NCBI RefSeq assembly: GCF_022965805.1
Contig: NC_133108.1
Location: 44,400,051-44,464,050 of the forward strand
Direction: 5' to 3'
From: Primulina eburnea
Lineage: Eukaryota; Streptophyta; Magnoliopsida; Lamiales; Gesneriaceae
Length of the DNA: 64,000 nt
Shown in pieces: positions 1 through 12,507 of this stretch (its first letter is position 1; each line of letters begins with the position of its first letter). The translations under genes were made by a program, and so were the position numbers. The notes under the pieces were generated by a model. The model was not told the origin of the DNA. It made no database searches and worked only from the letters and a program-made list of their open reading frames with translations.

Positions 1-1540
1 GAATTTCACGGGAATATTTGACACAATTATCCCGTATTTATTGGTTGTCTTATAATTGTTCGGGTAATATTGCTTGTAATTCATATATATGTTGTGATTA
101 AATATTTTGTTGATTGTCTGATTTTTTTCATGGAGTATAGCTTTTTATCGTCAATAAATTTTTTATTGTTATATACTTATAGTGTGATACTTAATGATAA
201 TGTTGCGTAGTGTCACTCTCGGTCGATACAATCTATAGCTCGATCTTTTTTATTGTTTTGTTTAATTATATTTACATTTACGAGTTTACGATCTTTTTTA
301 AACATAAATCACAAAATTATATGTAATGAATGTCCACCCTCGAACTTCTTTCCATTTTTTAATGCATGCTCAATTGCTTACTAGCTAACATGTAAGGGCG
401 AAGACAGGATTCAAAAATACTTCTGAACATGTCCTGGGTTAGACACTAATATAGATGAATATTTGATTAAAATTGAAATAATCGGATTTTTTTCGGCAAA
501 CCGAACCGAACAAACTTTACTACAAAAACCTAATAAACCAAACCGAACTTTTATTTTTTTAAAAAATCAAGTTTTAATGAAAAAATGCATTATAAAATCG
601 AATTAAATAAAGTTAAATTTTGTTTATTAAAAAAAATATTTTTAAGTCTAGTTCAATTGTCTAGTAAAATTTTATTAGAAATTTATAATATTTATATACT
701 AATAAATTTATTATAAAATTTAATAATATAATATATATACATATTTTTTTATTATAAAAGTTTAATCTGTTTGATTAACAAAAATTTATATTAAAATCTA
801 AAACCAAATCGAACCTAACTAACAAATGTTTTAAAAAACTAAATTGGAACTTCCAAATAATCTGAAACCACTTTAAAAATTAATCCACTTTGATCCATTA
901 TTCTGTTGAAAACTATATTTTGCTTACCTCTTGATCTGAATTGTATCTGTCCTTACTTTGAATCCAAACTTGAATTTTCAAATTTTTTTAATTCTTAAGA
1001 ATCATTCATATCAAAGACAAAACTCAGTTAACATCAGTTTTTAAAACCAATTGTTAAAAAAGTCAAAGTTAATTTTAAATTTCAACTTATATTAAGTCTT
1101 TCAACTCTTTGATCGAAATGCGACAAAAATCACATTTAATTATATGTATTTCTAGAAGACCGTTTTTTAAATTCTTCATAGTTTAAAATTTTTTTCCCAT
1201 ATTTACATCATTACGGTAGGGCTAAAAAATACTAAAAAAATAAAATAAAACTAAAAAAATAACCAAAAATTAAAACTACTAATTTTTTTATTAAAAAATA
1301 ATTGGATGGGGCTCGAGCCCTCAAGGGTGACTCCGCCGTCGCTAACATGTTATTTCTATATATATATTAATAACCATTTTTCAACCATATTTTTTGAAAT
1401 CTTCATAATCTATTCTATCAATAATAATTAAATCTCGTGAACCGTTTGTATCGATCTATAGTTTGTAATTAATAATATTGGTAGAATTCATGCGTCATAC
1501 ATGCTGAATAAGAATTTTATATCTTTTAATTGATTAATTA
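1..1540. other. AT-rich intergenic sequence, no gene
   Basis: I see no supportable coding region here. Around 485-560 and 790-850 there are runs of AACCGAAC-like words and their complements within very AT-rich sequence. This low-complexity pattern is common in plant intergenic DNA. Short open frames in the stretch lack any recognisable domain. Confidence 0.6.
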
Positions 1541-3421
1541 TGTAAGACCTCGAAAATAAAATAGTATTGATGGTATTTTCGTAAATAATTTGAAAAATAT
1601 TCAATTTATTTTGATGGTATTTTTGTAAATAAGTTGAAAAATAATGAATTGATTTAAGGACAAAATGATAATTCATGACATATTTTTGTCTTATGAAGTT
1701 CAAGTGATTTGAAATTTGGATATAACGTAGAAAACTCAAAGATATAGAAGTTTCGTGTTTCGAGTTTTGGAAAATTTGATCGTTTGAATGATCCAAAAGG
1801 ATATATCGATGTTAAAATGTTAAATATTATATATATTATATTATATTATTAATATTAAAATAAATAAATAAATTAAAAAGAAAGATAAGTGAGAAAACTT
1901 AGTGAATGAACTCATTTCATTCACAGTAAGTTTCCATCAAAAGGAAAAGAGAGAAAAGATTTTGATTTTTTTTTTCGATCGTGCGATTTATCAGATTATC
2001 TAATCGACGAATCAATTTCAGTTTTGAGATCGTTGATACGGGGTCTTCGATTTGAGATATAAATTTTATAGTTTTGGTAATGTTTGAAATTCGTCGGTTT
2101 TTGGAATAAATCCGATAAATTGTTAAATCATACAGAAATTGAAGATTGTTGATTAATGTATGATTTTAACGAAGAAGAGATGATTATGGGGATGTTATTT
2201 TGAATTATTCTTAATTTATTATAATTAGAGAATTTTTATGTTGGATTGAGATTCAAGAATTAATTTTCAGTTGTTATTAATTATGATAAATATATGCGGT
2301 AGAATAACCGACAAGAAACTAAGTTTTAAAGTCGGGATTGAATTATGCTATGATTTGAATTTGATATGAATTTTCGAAATTTCAAAAGATATTTGAAACT
2401 TATATTGTTGATATTGAATGATGTTATTGATTGAAATAAATATGTTATTGATGTAGATAGATTATTGTACTGATATATTCAAGCTACATCGATTGGAACG
2501 AAGAATTGAGGTATGTTGCGACCGGATAACATACGACAGGTATCTGTATCATATGATATATGTTTGATTGATTTGATTGAGAATATGTGTCTATATGCCT
2601 TATGTGATGTGATGACTTGATGTGGCATACATGACATTGTGATTGAAATATCGATGTATAAAATAAATATTTTGTTAACACACATTGTTTGATGCATACA
2701 TCGATACATGACATGCACGTTGAGCTATGATCCTTGGATACCCTGATATGATTTGATTTGATTCTGGGGTTTGTGAACACAATGCTATATTTGGTATTAC
2801 ATGACCCTTAAAGTATAGTCATGTGGGCCCGATGATTGATTGAGATTTGGGATTTGATGGCGCTTCGTCGACGCTATCATACGAGTATCCCTGATTGAGG
2901 TCGGTGTGCCATCTCGAGCATTGATTTGATAGCGATTCGTTTGATTCTGACATGTGCTCAGTGGATGAGCATTTGACCTGATACCTCCATGACATACATG
3001 CATTGCATATCATATATCATCGTGTAGATATCTGTTGTATATATGATGGTTATTCTATACAGAGCTTTGCTCATCTCCAAAGGGGGCTGTTATTGTCTTT
3101 GTGTGTGGACAATGACAGATACTCCAGAATATCAGGAAACCAGAGAGTGTGCTTCTGGAGGGAGTCACTGTTGAGTTGAGGTTTTATGCTTTGTTTCCCA
3201 GTATATATGTATATGTATCTATATACCGGGGCATGTCCCGAGGATATGAGTTGTTTGTATGTGATTGATTTTGATTATGTGTGAGCGTGTTTTATGATAT
3301 GAAATTAAATGCTATTTTTAGTATTCAAATAATAGAAGAGATATTTTGGGCTCATTATAAAGAAAATTTAAACTTGTGTTCCGCTGTAATTAATTAACTA
3401 TAATCAGATTGGGTTGTAACA
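1541..3421 (+). mobile_element. Probable LTR (solo or truncated) of a retrotransposon, about 1.9 kb
   Basis: The stretch begins TGTAAGACCTCG and ends GGGTTGTAACA, so it has the TG...CA ends of an LTR. It is non-coding, with many short TTGATTTGATTGA-like words, and its composition is richer in G than the flanks, especially at 2.5-3.25 kb. The neighbouring five bases (AATTA before, ACGAT after) do not match, so no target-site duplication supports the ends. No primer binding site, polypurine tract or coding domain is visible next to it. A long Gypsy-type LTR is my best reading. It could also be part of a larger rearranged element. Confidence 0.4.
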
Positions 3422-3508
3422 ACGATTAGGAGCTAAGGGCCCCACAAATTCTTTAGTCGGTGCATTTAAAATATAAATCGATCCACCATTTGATTAGTTG
3501 ATTATTAT

Positions 3509-3689
3509 GAATAAGTCTTTTGTGAGACAGTCTCACAAATCTTTATCCGTGAGACGAGTCAACCATATCGATATTCATAATAAAAAGTAATACTCTTAGC
3601 ATAAAAAGTAATATTTTTGCATGGATGTCCCAAATAAGAGATCTGTCTCACAAAATACGACTCGTGAACCGTCTCACATAAGTTTTTGC
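3509..3689 (+). mobile_element. MITE-like 180-bp repeat, copy 1
   Basis: This is the first of ten copies in the window of a non-coding element of about 180 bp. The left end carries TGTGAGACAGTCTCAC and the right end GTGAACCGTCTCACA followed by AGTTTTTGC. The core reads AAAAAGTAATACTCTTAGC and then a GGATGTCCCAAATAAGAGAT segment. Flanks have similar ATTATTATGA and ATTATTATTG words, a possible imperfect target-site duplication. Confidence 0.7.
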
Positions 3690-3905
3690 ACATTATTATT
3701 GTGCAAACACATGATATGATAACAACAAACATGTACATATGTTGCTCAAACCCGCCCGAAAAATATTGGAAACGTGCATAATGGTGTTCATACATCTCTA
3801 ATCGTGCCATGATTTGTTATTAATTTGGTTTAGAGTCAGGTGGTTGGGCGTTTGTTGAGCGGTCCCAATTCTTAATAGCCCACCAAGGGTTTGGTCACTT
3901 AATAG

Positions 3906-3950
<45 letters not shown>

Positions 3951-3967
3951 TATAATAATAATAATAA
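3906..3967. repeat. (AAT)n microsatellite
   Basis: About 60 bp of nearly uninterrupted ATA/AAT trinucleotides, with a break (ATATAAT) near 3950. A shorter ATT run on the same strand follows at 4072-4090. Confidence 0.95.
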
Positions 3968-4639
3968 TTCCTAAATGAACTGAAAACCCATAATATTGGA
4001 TTTATGCTCAATATAAAATTCTTGGATGTTAAAGAGGAAATTGACATATCTCAAATTATTATTTTTAGTATATTATTATTATTATTATTATTTCTACTAT
4101 ACAATAAAAAAATATAGAGAGAAAGTAAACTAAACATTATTGTAAAGTAATTTATGCTCAATATATAAATCTCGACCAAATATTTGAACCCAGCCACGTG
4201 ATTTGGAGGATAAAAATGTCCAACAGAAATTATAAAAGTTTCCTATTTATTTGGTTTTTTTAGTCAACATGTTAAAATGAGCCCTAAGTCCTAACTCGGA
4301 GGCATGCCTCACACAACGCCGTCGCCCGCACGAACGATAATAATGTGCAACGGCACAGTTGCACTCATGCGATGTTTTGACGTAATGCTAATGTTTGTGA
4401 AATTGAAGATGAATTTGTGAACACTAATAATGAAAATCGAAAAAACAAGCTAAATAATATTGCAGTTTTTCATAAATATGTTGTTTACATTGTGTTATAT
4501 ATTGTATGTGCTATAATTTGGGTTATGAAATTAGCTTCTTTTTTTTTTTTTTAATTTCAAATTATATTTCGAATAATCCATGTGGTAAAGGATTACTAGT
4601 AAATCTAATAATTAATTGATTTTACTTAGAAACTAATTA
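3968..4639. other. Intergenic region upstream of the DRIP-like gene
   Basis: No coding region is supported. The stretch is AT-rich with a poly-T run near 4538-4552, and it probably contains the distal promoter of the RING E3 gene downstream. No specific regulatory element is asserted. Confidence 0.5.
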
Positions 4640-5111
4640 CAGGAATATGGTTCATATACGAAGCCCCCTCCGACCCCTCTCTCTCTCTCTCTCGATTTCG
4701 ACTCCAAACCCCCACACACAGACACACACTCATACACGCAGAGGGAGAGATCGTCGACGAGACCCCATCGGCTCTAGCCCACGTTCTATTTTCCCCCAAA
4801 TCTCATTTCACCAATTCCCCTTTCCTCAGATTTACGGGTCCGTATAACTATAATCCCTTTCACATCTGTGTGTGACCGTGTGTTCCTCCTAGATTTTGTG
4901 TGTGTTTATTATCCAGGTACTCGTGGTCAACTGATTTTGTGGTGTTAATCGTGGGTTTGTTATGTGGGCTTAATGCAGATGCAGATGTAGCAACAAGTAG
5001 TGGACGTAAATCTCATCCTTTCACAAGATGGCGCCAGCATGCACCGAATAAGATACGTGGGTTCAAGAGCTGTGGTTTTATATCGTTTATTTAGGTGAAT
5101 TGGGTCATACG
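4640..5111 (+). promoter_or_regulatory. Likely 5' leader of the DRIP-like gene, with CT and CA runs
   Basis: A CT run (4677-4693) and a CA-rich tract (about 4711-4740) lie 370-430 bp upstream of the start codon. CT-rich tracts are typical of plant 5' untranslated regions. Short open frames here (for example 4647-4847) have no domain and are better read as leader sequence. A 5' UTR intron is possible, because a donor-like CAGGTACTC occurs at about 4916. Confidence 0.45.
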
Positions 5112-8100
5112 ATGTCGCATCAGGTGGTGAAGGTGAGTCGGGAGGCGGTGGTGCCATGCATGACATGCCCCCTCTGCCACAAGCTCTTCCGCGACGCAAC
5201 CACTATTGTAGAATGTCTCCACACGTGTGAGTGCTGCTCGATGGTGTTTTTTCAATCGTGTTTTTTCTTGTATTCGTGGAAGGGTATTCCAATTTTGACT
5301 TGCTTTTTAGCGTTTTTGTGTTTCTTGGTGATCTGGGTTTCGCTGGCATCTGGGATTGTCGTTCAGATTGCGCGTTAATTATCAGGGTAATTGGATTTTT
5401 TCGTGGGTAAATTGAGCTTGTTTTTATGCTTTGGTGCTTCCGAGCGAGTTTCTGTCTGGTCTGAACTGTCGCATTATGTAAACGTTTGATTGAGTTTGTC
5501 AGTGGAGAAATTTATATGCTTGTTGAGCTGAATTTCTTGATGGGTTTCCTGTTCTAATGGTCTGATTCATATGTCCTAGAACATTGTAACGGTGATAGTC
5601 TTGGAAATAGGAATGCCTTTAATTTACTAAATGGGGACGTTTATCTGCTTTGGTTTTGATGCACTAGCGGACCAACATAGTATCTGATTGGGGACACATG
5701 GCTTTCTATTGTCCTTTGCCTACCCCACTTGATATGATTGAAGTCTTGAACCACTGTGACTAAAGATCTTGATAAAAATTTGGGCGGCATTAACTATGGG
5801 TTATCAGGCAACTAATGTAATTCGTTTTTGTGACAAGCACTTTGCTGTGTTTGGAGAAAGATACAAAAATTTGCACATAAAAGTAATTTGTTTTTTATGT
5901 CTCAGACTCTCAATGACATCTTTTAACCATTCCTAGTTTGGACTTTTTGTGCTTCAATAAGTTTTTTATATGTTTTCTCCGCGTTGTTTTATGAATTTTT
6001 CTTTTAATGTGAACTTGATGTTCTTTTGTGAATATCATATAGTTTGCCAGAAATGTATATACAAGAAGCTGTCAGACGAAGAAATGGAATGCTGCCCCGT
6101 ATGCAATATAGATTTGGGTTGTGTTCCATTGGAGAAATTGAGGTCAGGTCTTCAAACTTATCGTTTCTTTCCCCAGTTGTGCATTATTGCCATCTATCTC
6201 TCTCACATACATGTATGTGAAGACATAAACATGCTTAAGGACCCACAAACCTCACAAGAAATATGTTGGTCCATTATAGTCCTTCCTCGACTAGTTAGTG
6301 AAGAATTATGCAGCACATTGCATTCCTTCACGTGTTTAACTCATACTTTTTATTTCACTTTTATTCCCACCTCAAAATCTGACAGGTTAGAATTCATTGA
6401 CAGTTGTAATTTTGGGGACACATGGTTTTGTTTTCTGTGTGAAGTCATTGAAATCTGATATTTGAAATGAAAATGACGTGCTTCTTGTTGTCATGTGTAC
6501 GGCATGCTTCTGATGATCATACATCCAGTTGACATGGACTTGTTAGCTGCTCAACAGCAGTCCCTGCCAAATACACAGAGGAATTGGATTCGTTGTTGTG
6601 CACTTCTTTGCAGTGAAAGAATAGAGAGTCCATGTCAAATGAAATAGGAACCTTGAAAGTTGAAACCAAAACATGATAACTTCTATGTTTAGTAATGCTT
6701 GCATGTTATCGTGAATGGATTTGTTTGTACACTTCAATAGCGGCCTCATTTTGTGTTTATTTTGGATGTGTGACTGTGTTGTCACTGTATAATATTGTAA
6801 TTGTGTTTATTTTGGATGTGTGGCTGTGTTGTCGCTGTATAATTATCTACAAGGAACATTTTTTATTAAGCATGTCGTTAATTTGTTCGACACTAACAGG
6901 CCGGATCATAATTTGCAAGATGTAAGGGCAAAAATATTTCCTTACAAGAGGATAAAAGTGAAGTCCCCCGAAATTGCAACTCCTATTTCATTACCTGCGA
7001 AGAGAAAGGAAAGGTCTCTCTCATCATTGGTGGTTAGCACTCCCAGAGTATCAGCACAGAGTGGAATGACTGGAAGAAGGTCAAAATTCACTGCAAGAAA
7101 AGCATCACGAGGTTCTAGTTTTACTATTGAGAAGCCAGTTAAGAAAGATGATGACTCCACCGAGGACCATCCTGAAAGCTCTAGCTCTCCAGAGACATTA
7201 AACAAACTTACTCAAAATACGAGGCAGGTATGAGATATAGTTCTGAAGCTTATGACCGTTAGTACAGCTTTCCTGCAGTGGGGGCCTCAAATTCCCTGTT
7301 TTTGTCGATAGACGTCGCTGTTCATGCTTACTGATATTGTTGCTGCAGAACAATGCTGCTGTGGAGCCATCAAATAACCATATTTCTGATAAGGGAAGAG
7401 AAAATGGTTCTTCGCCTTGGGAAGGGAAAGCTGATATCTGGAAGCCTTTAACTTGTTTGGTGGAGGCAGCAAACAGGAGCAAATCTTCAAAGTATGGAGC
7501 CCAAGGTTCAGTTGCTAAATCATCGGCTGTGCAATCCCATGACAGTGATGGACTTCTTAATAAAGCCAAGAACAAGGAACACAGGCAGAAATTAAAAGCT
7601 CAAGATGAGAATGACTATATTCCTCCAGAATCAGAAAAGCCTAAAAAGCTGCGTAGAATTCGGCAAAAGAAGGCTCCAAATTTTGGAGAATGCAGGATTA
7701 CTCCCCAGGCTCTGATCGACGCCACAAGTGCTAGATTTGAGAGAAAAAATCATCCAATTTGGTTCTCGTTGATGGCAGCTGATGAACAGTAAGCAGTTTT
7801 AGTGTAATCTTCTTACTGACCATGCTAAAATTATTGACGTTGACTACATCTATATTTCTCTAATTATTTGCGATATATATGTTTAGGGAAGGAGATGCAG
7901 CACCCTTGCCTCAGATTTCTGCAAGTTACTTGAGAATTAAGTAAGATTCCTTGAAGCTTACACCTTTTTAAAATTTAACAGTGTCTTTTGTATTGCTGTC
8001 TTCTTACATCTGCCGGATATAGCATGCGTTAGTTACTTATGACAAATTCACTCAGTTGATACAAAACAAAGTGATTTGGCAAGTTACTCTTCTCTTTGAA

Positions 8101-10005
8101 TCCAGCATGCCGTCACCTGCGGGTTTTGTTGGAGTTCGTATAATTACTTAGTAACAAAGTGATTTGACATCTTTTTTTATGCATTGGATGTTGTTACTGG
8201 TATCAGATATTACTCTCTTTTGCTTTAACTGTTCATTTTAAGCATCTCGTCTTTTGTTTTCCCCCATTTCTTTCAAAGATCTAGTCATTCCTTGCGCACA
8301 GAGTAATAGTTTTTCAGTGAACCACACCCTTTACACTGGGGGGTTTGTGGATGATAGGTGGTGTGGGGTGGTCTGAAATGGGTATTATTTGTTGGAATTG
8401 ATTTTGCTGCTGGGTTTTTGATCGCCAATTTCGTTGCATCCATTTGCACATCCATATTTCATAAATTCCTGTAATAACCGTAGTTTTTCGTAATGTTCTT
8501 AGGAAATATTATTTTACATCCAACCTTCCTGCACCTCACATGTAATCATTTATAGATTACATTGGAACGTCATTAATACGAACTGTCAGTTTCAGCAACT
8601 CTCTTGTGGTATAAACTTAGTGGCTGCTGACAATAAATGGTTGGAAGTTACCGCTGGACAATTTTGGATTGCATGTATCGAATAACTCTAATTAGTGGAC
8701 ATAGGATGAGCTTTAGAGCTGAACAAGTCTCATCTGTAATGTAGGAAGCTTCTGCTCTCAATTGAATCACACAATAATATGTCTCAAATATAACACCTAA
8801 GTATCATGGGCGAGAGCAATCAAGTTGCATTCACCCACCCATCCTATGGTATCTCTGTCACTTACGTTATTGTGTATAGCTGAATGATGTAAACCGTTTG
8901 TTTTCTTCTTGATTTTCTATCAGCTGCCTTTTGGTCTTTATCCTCCGAATCAGTGGCAATTTTTTTTTGAGGTTTTACATAAATATATTGGTAACTGGTT
9001 GCATTCACAAATCTGAGATGGTTTCTTTCCATCCCTTTTAAAAATGTTGGAAAGTCTTGAGGTTTTAGGATTTTAGTTTGTTGGATGACTTCAGAGTTCT
9101 CTGGATTTCCTTTTTTCTTGACAAATAAATACTTTACATTTCCATGATGTATGCTTCGATTGTTTCACAAAGTCTCGTACACTTTCCCTGATTCAGCTGG
9201 ATTACTCTAATAGAGCACGCGTACTTATGTTTAAAAAGTGTTCTAGTTATCATGCAAGTAATTGTCTTTTTTACCAAATCCAAAATTTGCAGGGATGGGA
9301 ATATTCCGGTTTCTTCTATTCAGAAGTATCTCACGAGGAAGTTAGACCTCACTAGAGAAGACGAGGTAACTTCATTCACCCCATTTGTTACAACTTACTT
9401 CTGATACAAATCTAGCTTATATCATATCTAGTCAGTGAGCATGTTTCATTCAATTCAGTGAAAAGTCTGTCATTAAAAAAAGCACTTGCGGTGAAAAAAA
9501 TTGGCATTTAAATAACGCTCTTGAAAAGCTTGAAGCCAGAAAGAAAAATTCGTACTTTGAGCTCGCTCCTACTCTTAAAAAAATTAAACCTCTTTTTTAT
9601 CCAAATATAAAACTGCTTCTTTTCTTTTGAAATTACTCTAAAAGGTTAACGAAACATTTTTTAAATACATAAAAAGATCAATTTTTTTAGTTCACATGTT
9701 TGTGTATCTAATCTGGTCCATATTTTAAACCATATTCATTGCACATTTATTGCATAGAAGATGGAGTCTTTAAGGTGCCAGGGTTATTTTTGCAGCAACG
9801 ATACTGTATCATATTTTCTGCTAAATTATTGTAGGTTGAAATCAAATGCATGGGACAGCCAATCATCCCCACATTGACACTGAACAATCTTGTTGATCTA
9901 TGGCTTCAAGCTACGTCTACCGAGAGAGTATCAGCCACTATCGGTTCGTCTGCAAAGGATTTCGTGATGGTATTGGGCTACGCTCGTAAAGTTCCTGATC
10001 CTTGA
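5112..10005 (+). CDS. DRIP2: RING-type E3 ubiquitin ligase, DRIP1/DRIP2-like (RING plus RAWUL)
   Basis: Seven exons: 5112-5226, 6043-6142, 6900-7227, 7349-7788, 7887-7940, 9293-9365, 9835-10005. They sum to 1281 nt and predict 426 residues, the usual size for this family. The N-terminus has a C3HC4 RING (Cys19, Cys22, Cys35, His37, Cys40, Cys43, Cys56, Cys59). The first intron splits the RING just after His37-Thr38. The middle is basic and Ser/Lys-rich. The C-terminus (about 345-426) matches the ubiquitin-like RAWUL domain of Polycomb-type RING proteins. In Arabidopsis, DRIP1/2 ubiquitinate the drought factor DREB2A in the nucleus, so a role in restraining stress transcription is inferred here. 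The start is the first ATG in frame with the RING. Whether it is DRIP1 or DRIP2 is not resolved by reading alone. Confidence 0.92.
6751..6845. repeat. 50-bp tandem duplication in an intron of the DRIP-like gene
   Basis: Two adjacent copies (6751-6800 and 6801-6845) begin TTGTGTTTATTTTGGATGTG and differ at about two positions. They lie in intron 2, just before exon 3. Confidence 0.85.
7941..9292 (+). other. Long intron 5 of the DRIP-like gene
   Basis: This 1.35-kb intron is bounded by GTAAG and TTTGCAG. I see no coding sequence, recognisable transposon end or RNA gene in it. It interrupts the sequence just before the RAWUL domain. Confidence 0.75.
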
Positions 10006-10590
10006 ATGGCCCCCAACCCCTTTTCACAATGATTTTCACATGGTCTGAGTTCCGTCGCCCGTGTTTTCTTTACACCTGCCCCTATGAGTTTTTAACATTT
10101 GTGCTATATTCGTTACATTTTAAGTATGGACAGTTATTGTACTCGGCAATGAACTCCTTGGAGGATTATATCGGCTGACATTTTCGGACATCAAGATCGA
10201 GTTTTTATTACAATTTATACTCTTTACATCAAGATTGGTATTGTAAGCCTTAGCTTTTCTTTGTAGTGAAGCCTTTGGATTCATTTTTCGTGGTTCTTTT
10301 GTTCAATATACTCTTTAATCACCATAATTTCTTGATCCACAAACTTAAAAAACTTGAAGAGTAAACCACTCGCCGACACACAAATCTCGTCTTATGACAA
10401 CCATACATCCATTCTTACCCAAAAAAGAATCGACTCCAAAACCTAAATTTCGATTATCAGATATGAAAAACCCAAAAAAAATATTAAAAATGAGATGGGA
10501 TAATATCAGACATTTGATATGATTTTTTTTAGCAACACTGCTCGAAATTCAACCAAAAAACCTAATTCACCATGTGATTCTGCAAAAAAA
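10006..10590. other. Convergent 3' region between the DRIP-like and PRA1 genes
   Basis: The two genes end tail to tail with 585 bp between their stop codons. The stretch should hold both 3' untranslated regions. I cannot place polyadenylation sites with confidence. Confidence 0.6.
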
Positions 10591-11139
10591 TCAAAACCTA
10601 GCGTTTCTACCTCCTACCACGGAGTGCAATCCACTGTCAGCGGCAGCTTCTTCATCCAAAAACAAATCCTCGGTAACCCGAAAAGTCCCGTGCAATATTA
10701 CGACAACTGCTCCGATCAAACCCGAGACCAAAACATTCAACCAAACATGTGTGAGAACCAAACCCACCATCGTCAAGATTCCGAGCGTAATCAACACCAC
10801 GCGGTCATCCACCATCCGACCGAACACCACGATCGGCTCGTCGCGAAAGAAATAGAGGAGGAACCAGAACGCGAAGATCACAATAAAGACGATCATCGAA
10901 ACGGGGTGGTACAATAAGCTAAGGAAGAGGATGAAAAGCACAATCATAGAGTAATTGACGCGGAAGTGATTGAGGTTGCGCTTCAGGCGGGAGGAGAAAT
11001 CTCCGAAGCTGAACGGTATGGAATATGACGACGGGTGAGCGAGGAGCTCGCGCCATGGGCGGCGCGTGGCGAAGAGAGACTGGGTGCGGGACCTGTATCG
11101 CGAGAAGGCACCGGCTTCCCCGCCGGAGTAGGCTGACAT
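10591..11139 (-). CDS. PRA1 family protein, F-clade-like (Rab acceptor membrane protein)
   Basis: Intronless, 182 residues. The start is the ATG at 11139. An in-frame upstream extension to 11352 lacks any family match and is taken as leader. Four hydrophobic segments lie at about 63-79, 80-97, 113-131 and 133-150, in the two hairpin pairs typical of PRA1/prenylated Rab acceptor proteins. Family hallmarks visible include RRPWREL (26-32), NLNHFRVNY (55-63), YHPVS (77-81), FFRDEP (97-102), and an acidic TEDLFLDEE (156-164) tail. PRA1 proteins sit in ER, Golgi or endosomal membranes and are thought to help deliver prenylated Rab GTPases or act in vesicle traffic. The F-clade assignment rests on the FRDEP and TEDLFLDEE patterns and is moderately secure. 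Confidence 0.9.
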   Translation of the reverse strand: MSAYSGGEAGAFSRYRSRTQSLFATRRPWRELLAHPSSYSIPFSFGDFSSRLKRNLNHFRVNYSMIVLFILFLSLLYHPVSMIVFIVIFAFWFLLYFFRDEPIVVFGRMVDDRVVLITLGILTMVGLVLTHVWLNVLVSGLIGAVVVILHGTFRVTEDLFLDEEAAADSGLHSVVGGRNARF

Positions 11140-11566
11140 TTCTCTGTTTATTAGGATTTGCAGATGAAAACTAGTAGAGCATGGAAATGTAATAAGAAAG
11201 GAGGCTTGTGTAGTGTATATACGCCGCCGTTTGGGGCTAATCTGAGCGACGCTAGCGCGGCGGTCGACGCCAAATAAAGGCGAAGTGGGAAAAAGGCCTG
11301 TGGGCTGGAAATGCCAGCTTTCGATAAATATAGATAACACGAAAAATCGCATTCAGTCTAAAAGACTTAAGAGACACGATTTAGGGGGTAACTCGACGAT
11401 ACGAAGTTGAAGTCGTGTGACAACAATATAGATATCTTTGTTTGCCCTTGGCAGAATTAGGATCTAGATTCCCATGGGGGGGATTTAATCAACAAGAATC
11501 CACCTCTTTTACAGACTTGCTAACAATTATAGCTCATTTGGACTTTATTTTTTAGTAAATGATCGA

Positions 11567-11747
11567 GAGTGAGTCTCATGTGAGACCGTCTCACGGATAT
11601 TAATCTGTGAGACGGATCAATCCTACTCATATTCACAATAAAAAGTAGTACTTTTAGCATAAAAACAATATTTTTTTAATGGATGACCCAAATAAGAGAT
11701 CCGTCTTACAAATACGACTTGTGAGACCGTTTCACACAAGTTTTTGC
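11567..11747 (+). mobile_element. MITE-like 180-bp repeat, copy 2
   Basis: Left end GAGTGAGTCTCATGTGAGAC and right end GTGAGACCGTTTCACACAAG then TTTTTGC. An AATGAT word occurs on both sides (near 11558-11563 and 11749-11754), a possible remnant of the target-site duplication. The insertion lies between the PRA1 and PPR genes. Confidence 0.8.
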
Positions 11748-12311
11748 TAATGATTGATTTCGTAAAATCGCAAAAAATATTTTATTTGAAGAATTATATG
11801 GAAAAAAAATCAGCTACAAAAATAACCATAAAAATTAAATAGTTATAATATATTACTTTCATTTTATTTTATTACAATTAGGTGAAGATTATGCTTTAAT
11901 GCTCATACCTTCTTCTCTTGGGTGAGGTTTGAATGTTACCTTTCTTGTCAAACATTTCACAATGATAAATTTGTTCCGTTTGATTAAAGAGAAACAAATA
12001 CACTTTAAATTACATAATTAACTTTTTTAAAAAAAATTATAAATAAATCAGGTTCTGTTTGAACAAGTAATCTAAAAATATTTTTGTATAAAAAATTTAT
12101 GATTTTTTTAAAAAAAATTGTTATCCAAATATTTTTTTTATGGTTTTAAAATAATAAATAAAATCTATGCTGTAAATTTTATAAAATTTTTGAAAAATTT
12201 AAATTTTAAAAAAATATTTGTAAGTACTTGTCTAAATTGTTGTTCAAATGGTTTGAATTCATGAAACCAGAAACAAAGTACTATCAAAGCTATTAATCCC
12301 GATTTCACCTT

Positions 12312-12335
12312 GGGGGAGGGGGGGGGGGGGGGGGG
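12312..12335 (+). repeat. G-homopolymer tract just upstream of the PPR start codon
   Basis: Twenty-four bases that are all G except for one A, ending about 48 bp before the PPR ATG. This could form a G-quadruplex in the promoter or 5' leader. The exact length may be unreliable because homopolymers are prone to sequencing error. Confidence 0.85.
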
Positions 12336-12382
12336 TCGGTAAGGTGTGTGCGGCCTGTGAATTGGGGGTCCTTGTTCCGAAA

Positions 12383-12465
12383 ATGAAAAGCTTCGTCTCC
12401 TCTTCTTCATCGATTCCTCAAAGATCATTTTTTTCGTTGGTTCCCCTCAAATCTCTATCATCTCT

Positions 12466-12507
<42 letters not shown>

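Larger units (their letters stand above)
11140..12382. other. Divergent intergenic region between PRA1 and PPR genes
   Basis: The region should contain promoters for both neighbours. It includes one MITE copy (11567-11747) and a G-run at 12312-12335. The rest is AT-rich and shows no gene. Confidence 0.6.

Noticed and set aside
2479..3013. Overlapping minus-strand open frames
   Set aside because: They fall in the LTR-like repeat and show biased, His/Ser-rich translations with no family match.
1536..3426. Target-site duplication for the long LTR-like repeat
   Set aside because: The flanking five bases (AATTA and ACGAT) differ, so the boundaries remain unsupported.
10519..10917. Plus-strand open frames opposite the PRA1 gene
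   Set aside because: They are antisense shadows of the PRA1 coding sequence; the minus-strand protein has clear family features.
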